64,000 nucleotides of DNA from assembly GCF_901709675.1 (NCBI RefSeq), contig NC_051101.1:14345416-14409415 (forward strand). The letters run 5' to 3'. The stretch comes from Syngnathus acus (Eukaryota > Chordata > Actinopteri > Syngnathiformes > Syngnathidae). Position 1 is the stretch's first letter; every line of letters begins with the position of its first letter. Position numbers and translations under genes: made by a program. This document shows positions 62,925 to 64,000 of the stretch, piece by piece. Under the pieces are notes generated by a model. It ran no database searches and was not told the DNA's origin. It saw only the letters and a list, made by a program, of their open reading frames with translations.

Positions 62925-63354
62925 CGTGACGCGAGACACATCACGAGACGAGTGAAAGAGACGACTCGCATCCTGTCCACTTGTGCTTGTCTGCCGAGAC
63001 GCAAATAAGAAGATTGTCGTCGGTCGGGGTGGGTGGGTGGGGGCGTCCTGCGATTGGCCGTCTCGTCCAGGAGGCGTTCTGCTCCTTCCCTTTGTGGCCT
63101 TCCCTTCCTCAATCCCACTTTGACCTCCTTGTCGTGGCCCAATGTTACACTGATATGAAAAAGCCTTTGCCTGCTCCCATATTTCTCATGTCGTTACCTT
63201 GCTTCATTATTTGGTTGTGATGCAAAGGTTAGGCATCCTGATGGCATCTTAGACGTGGACAAGTACAGATATGCTGACTTGTTCCTGTCTGATGTCACCG
63301 ACAGTCGTCATTCAGTCCGAACCCCAAAAATCGGAAGCCGCTGAAGTCGTCGGG
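62925..63354. other. Upstream flank of the olfactory receptor
   Basis: No exon was recognised. It would contain the promoter and any 5' non-coding exon of the minus-strand receptor gene. Confidence 0.4.

Positions 63355-64000
<646 letters not shown>

Overview
The window is vertebrate nuclear DNA, most likely from a percomorph teleost fish. Genes have many short exons split by GT-AG introns, often only 70-150 bp long. The repeats are typical of ray-finned fish: an AFC-like tRNA-derived SINE, Tc1/mariner and hAT-type fragments, and abundant dinucleotide and tetranucleotide microsatellites. The gene set matches a human chromosome 1p34-p36 neighbourhood. No bacterial, plasmid or viral gene was recognised. 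All gene identities come from reading translated exons against remembered protein families; no search was run.

Layout. 1-4040 (-): 5' two-thirds of a THRAP3-like SR-rich nuclear protein gene that runs off the left edge. 4041-20091: about 16 kb with no recognisable exon (thrap3 upstream region, intergenic DNA, map7d1 3'UTR). 20092-35372 (-): map7d1, 17 coding exons including an optional in-frame 21-nt microexon, with a decayed Tc1 element in one intron. 35373-38908: intergenic, with a SINE and microsatellites. 38909-43228 (-): map3k6/ASK2, interrupted by a 200-bp N gap exactly where the kinase domain should be. 43332-45892: a MITE-like element that has swallowed a tandem array of palindromic 157-bp and 235-bp repeats. 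46737-48215 (-): snip1. 48705-50232 (+): dnali1, head-to-head with snip1. 50282-54482 (-): gnl2, tail-to-tail with dnali1. 54616-55131: a second copy of the same MITE. 55360-55693: an hAT-like MITE. 56650-60264 (+): a complete siglec-like inhibitory receptor gene. 61499-61735: a 51-bp minisatellite. 61986-62924 (-): an intact olfactory receptor. 63355-64000: a (GCCT)n tract that runs off the right edge.

Working together. The genes are mostly housekeeping loci held together by ancient synteny, not a dedicated pathway: transcription and mRNA processing (thrap3, snip1), 60S ribosome assembly (gnl2), microtubule/kinesin regulation (map7d1), stress MAP kinase signalling (map3k6) and axonemal dynein (dnali1). 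Two receptor genes (siglec, olfactory receptor) follow on the right. A quality warning: coding exons between about 41.8 and 52.3 kb carry many single-base indels, mainly at homopolymers, while exons on either side are clean. This looks like poorly polished assembly, so map3k6, snip1, dnali1 and gnl2 should not be read as pseudogenes on this evidence.
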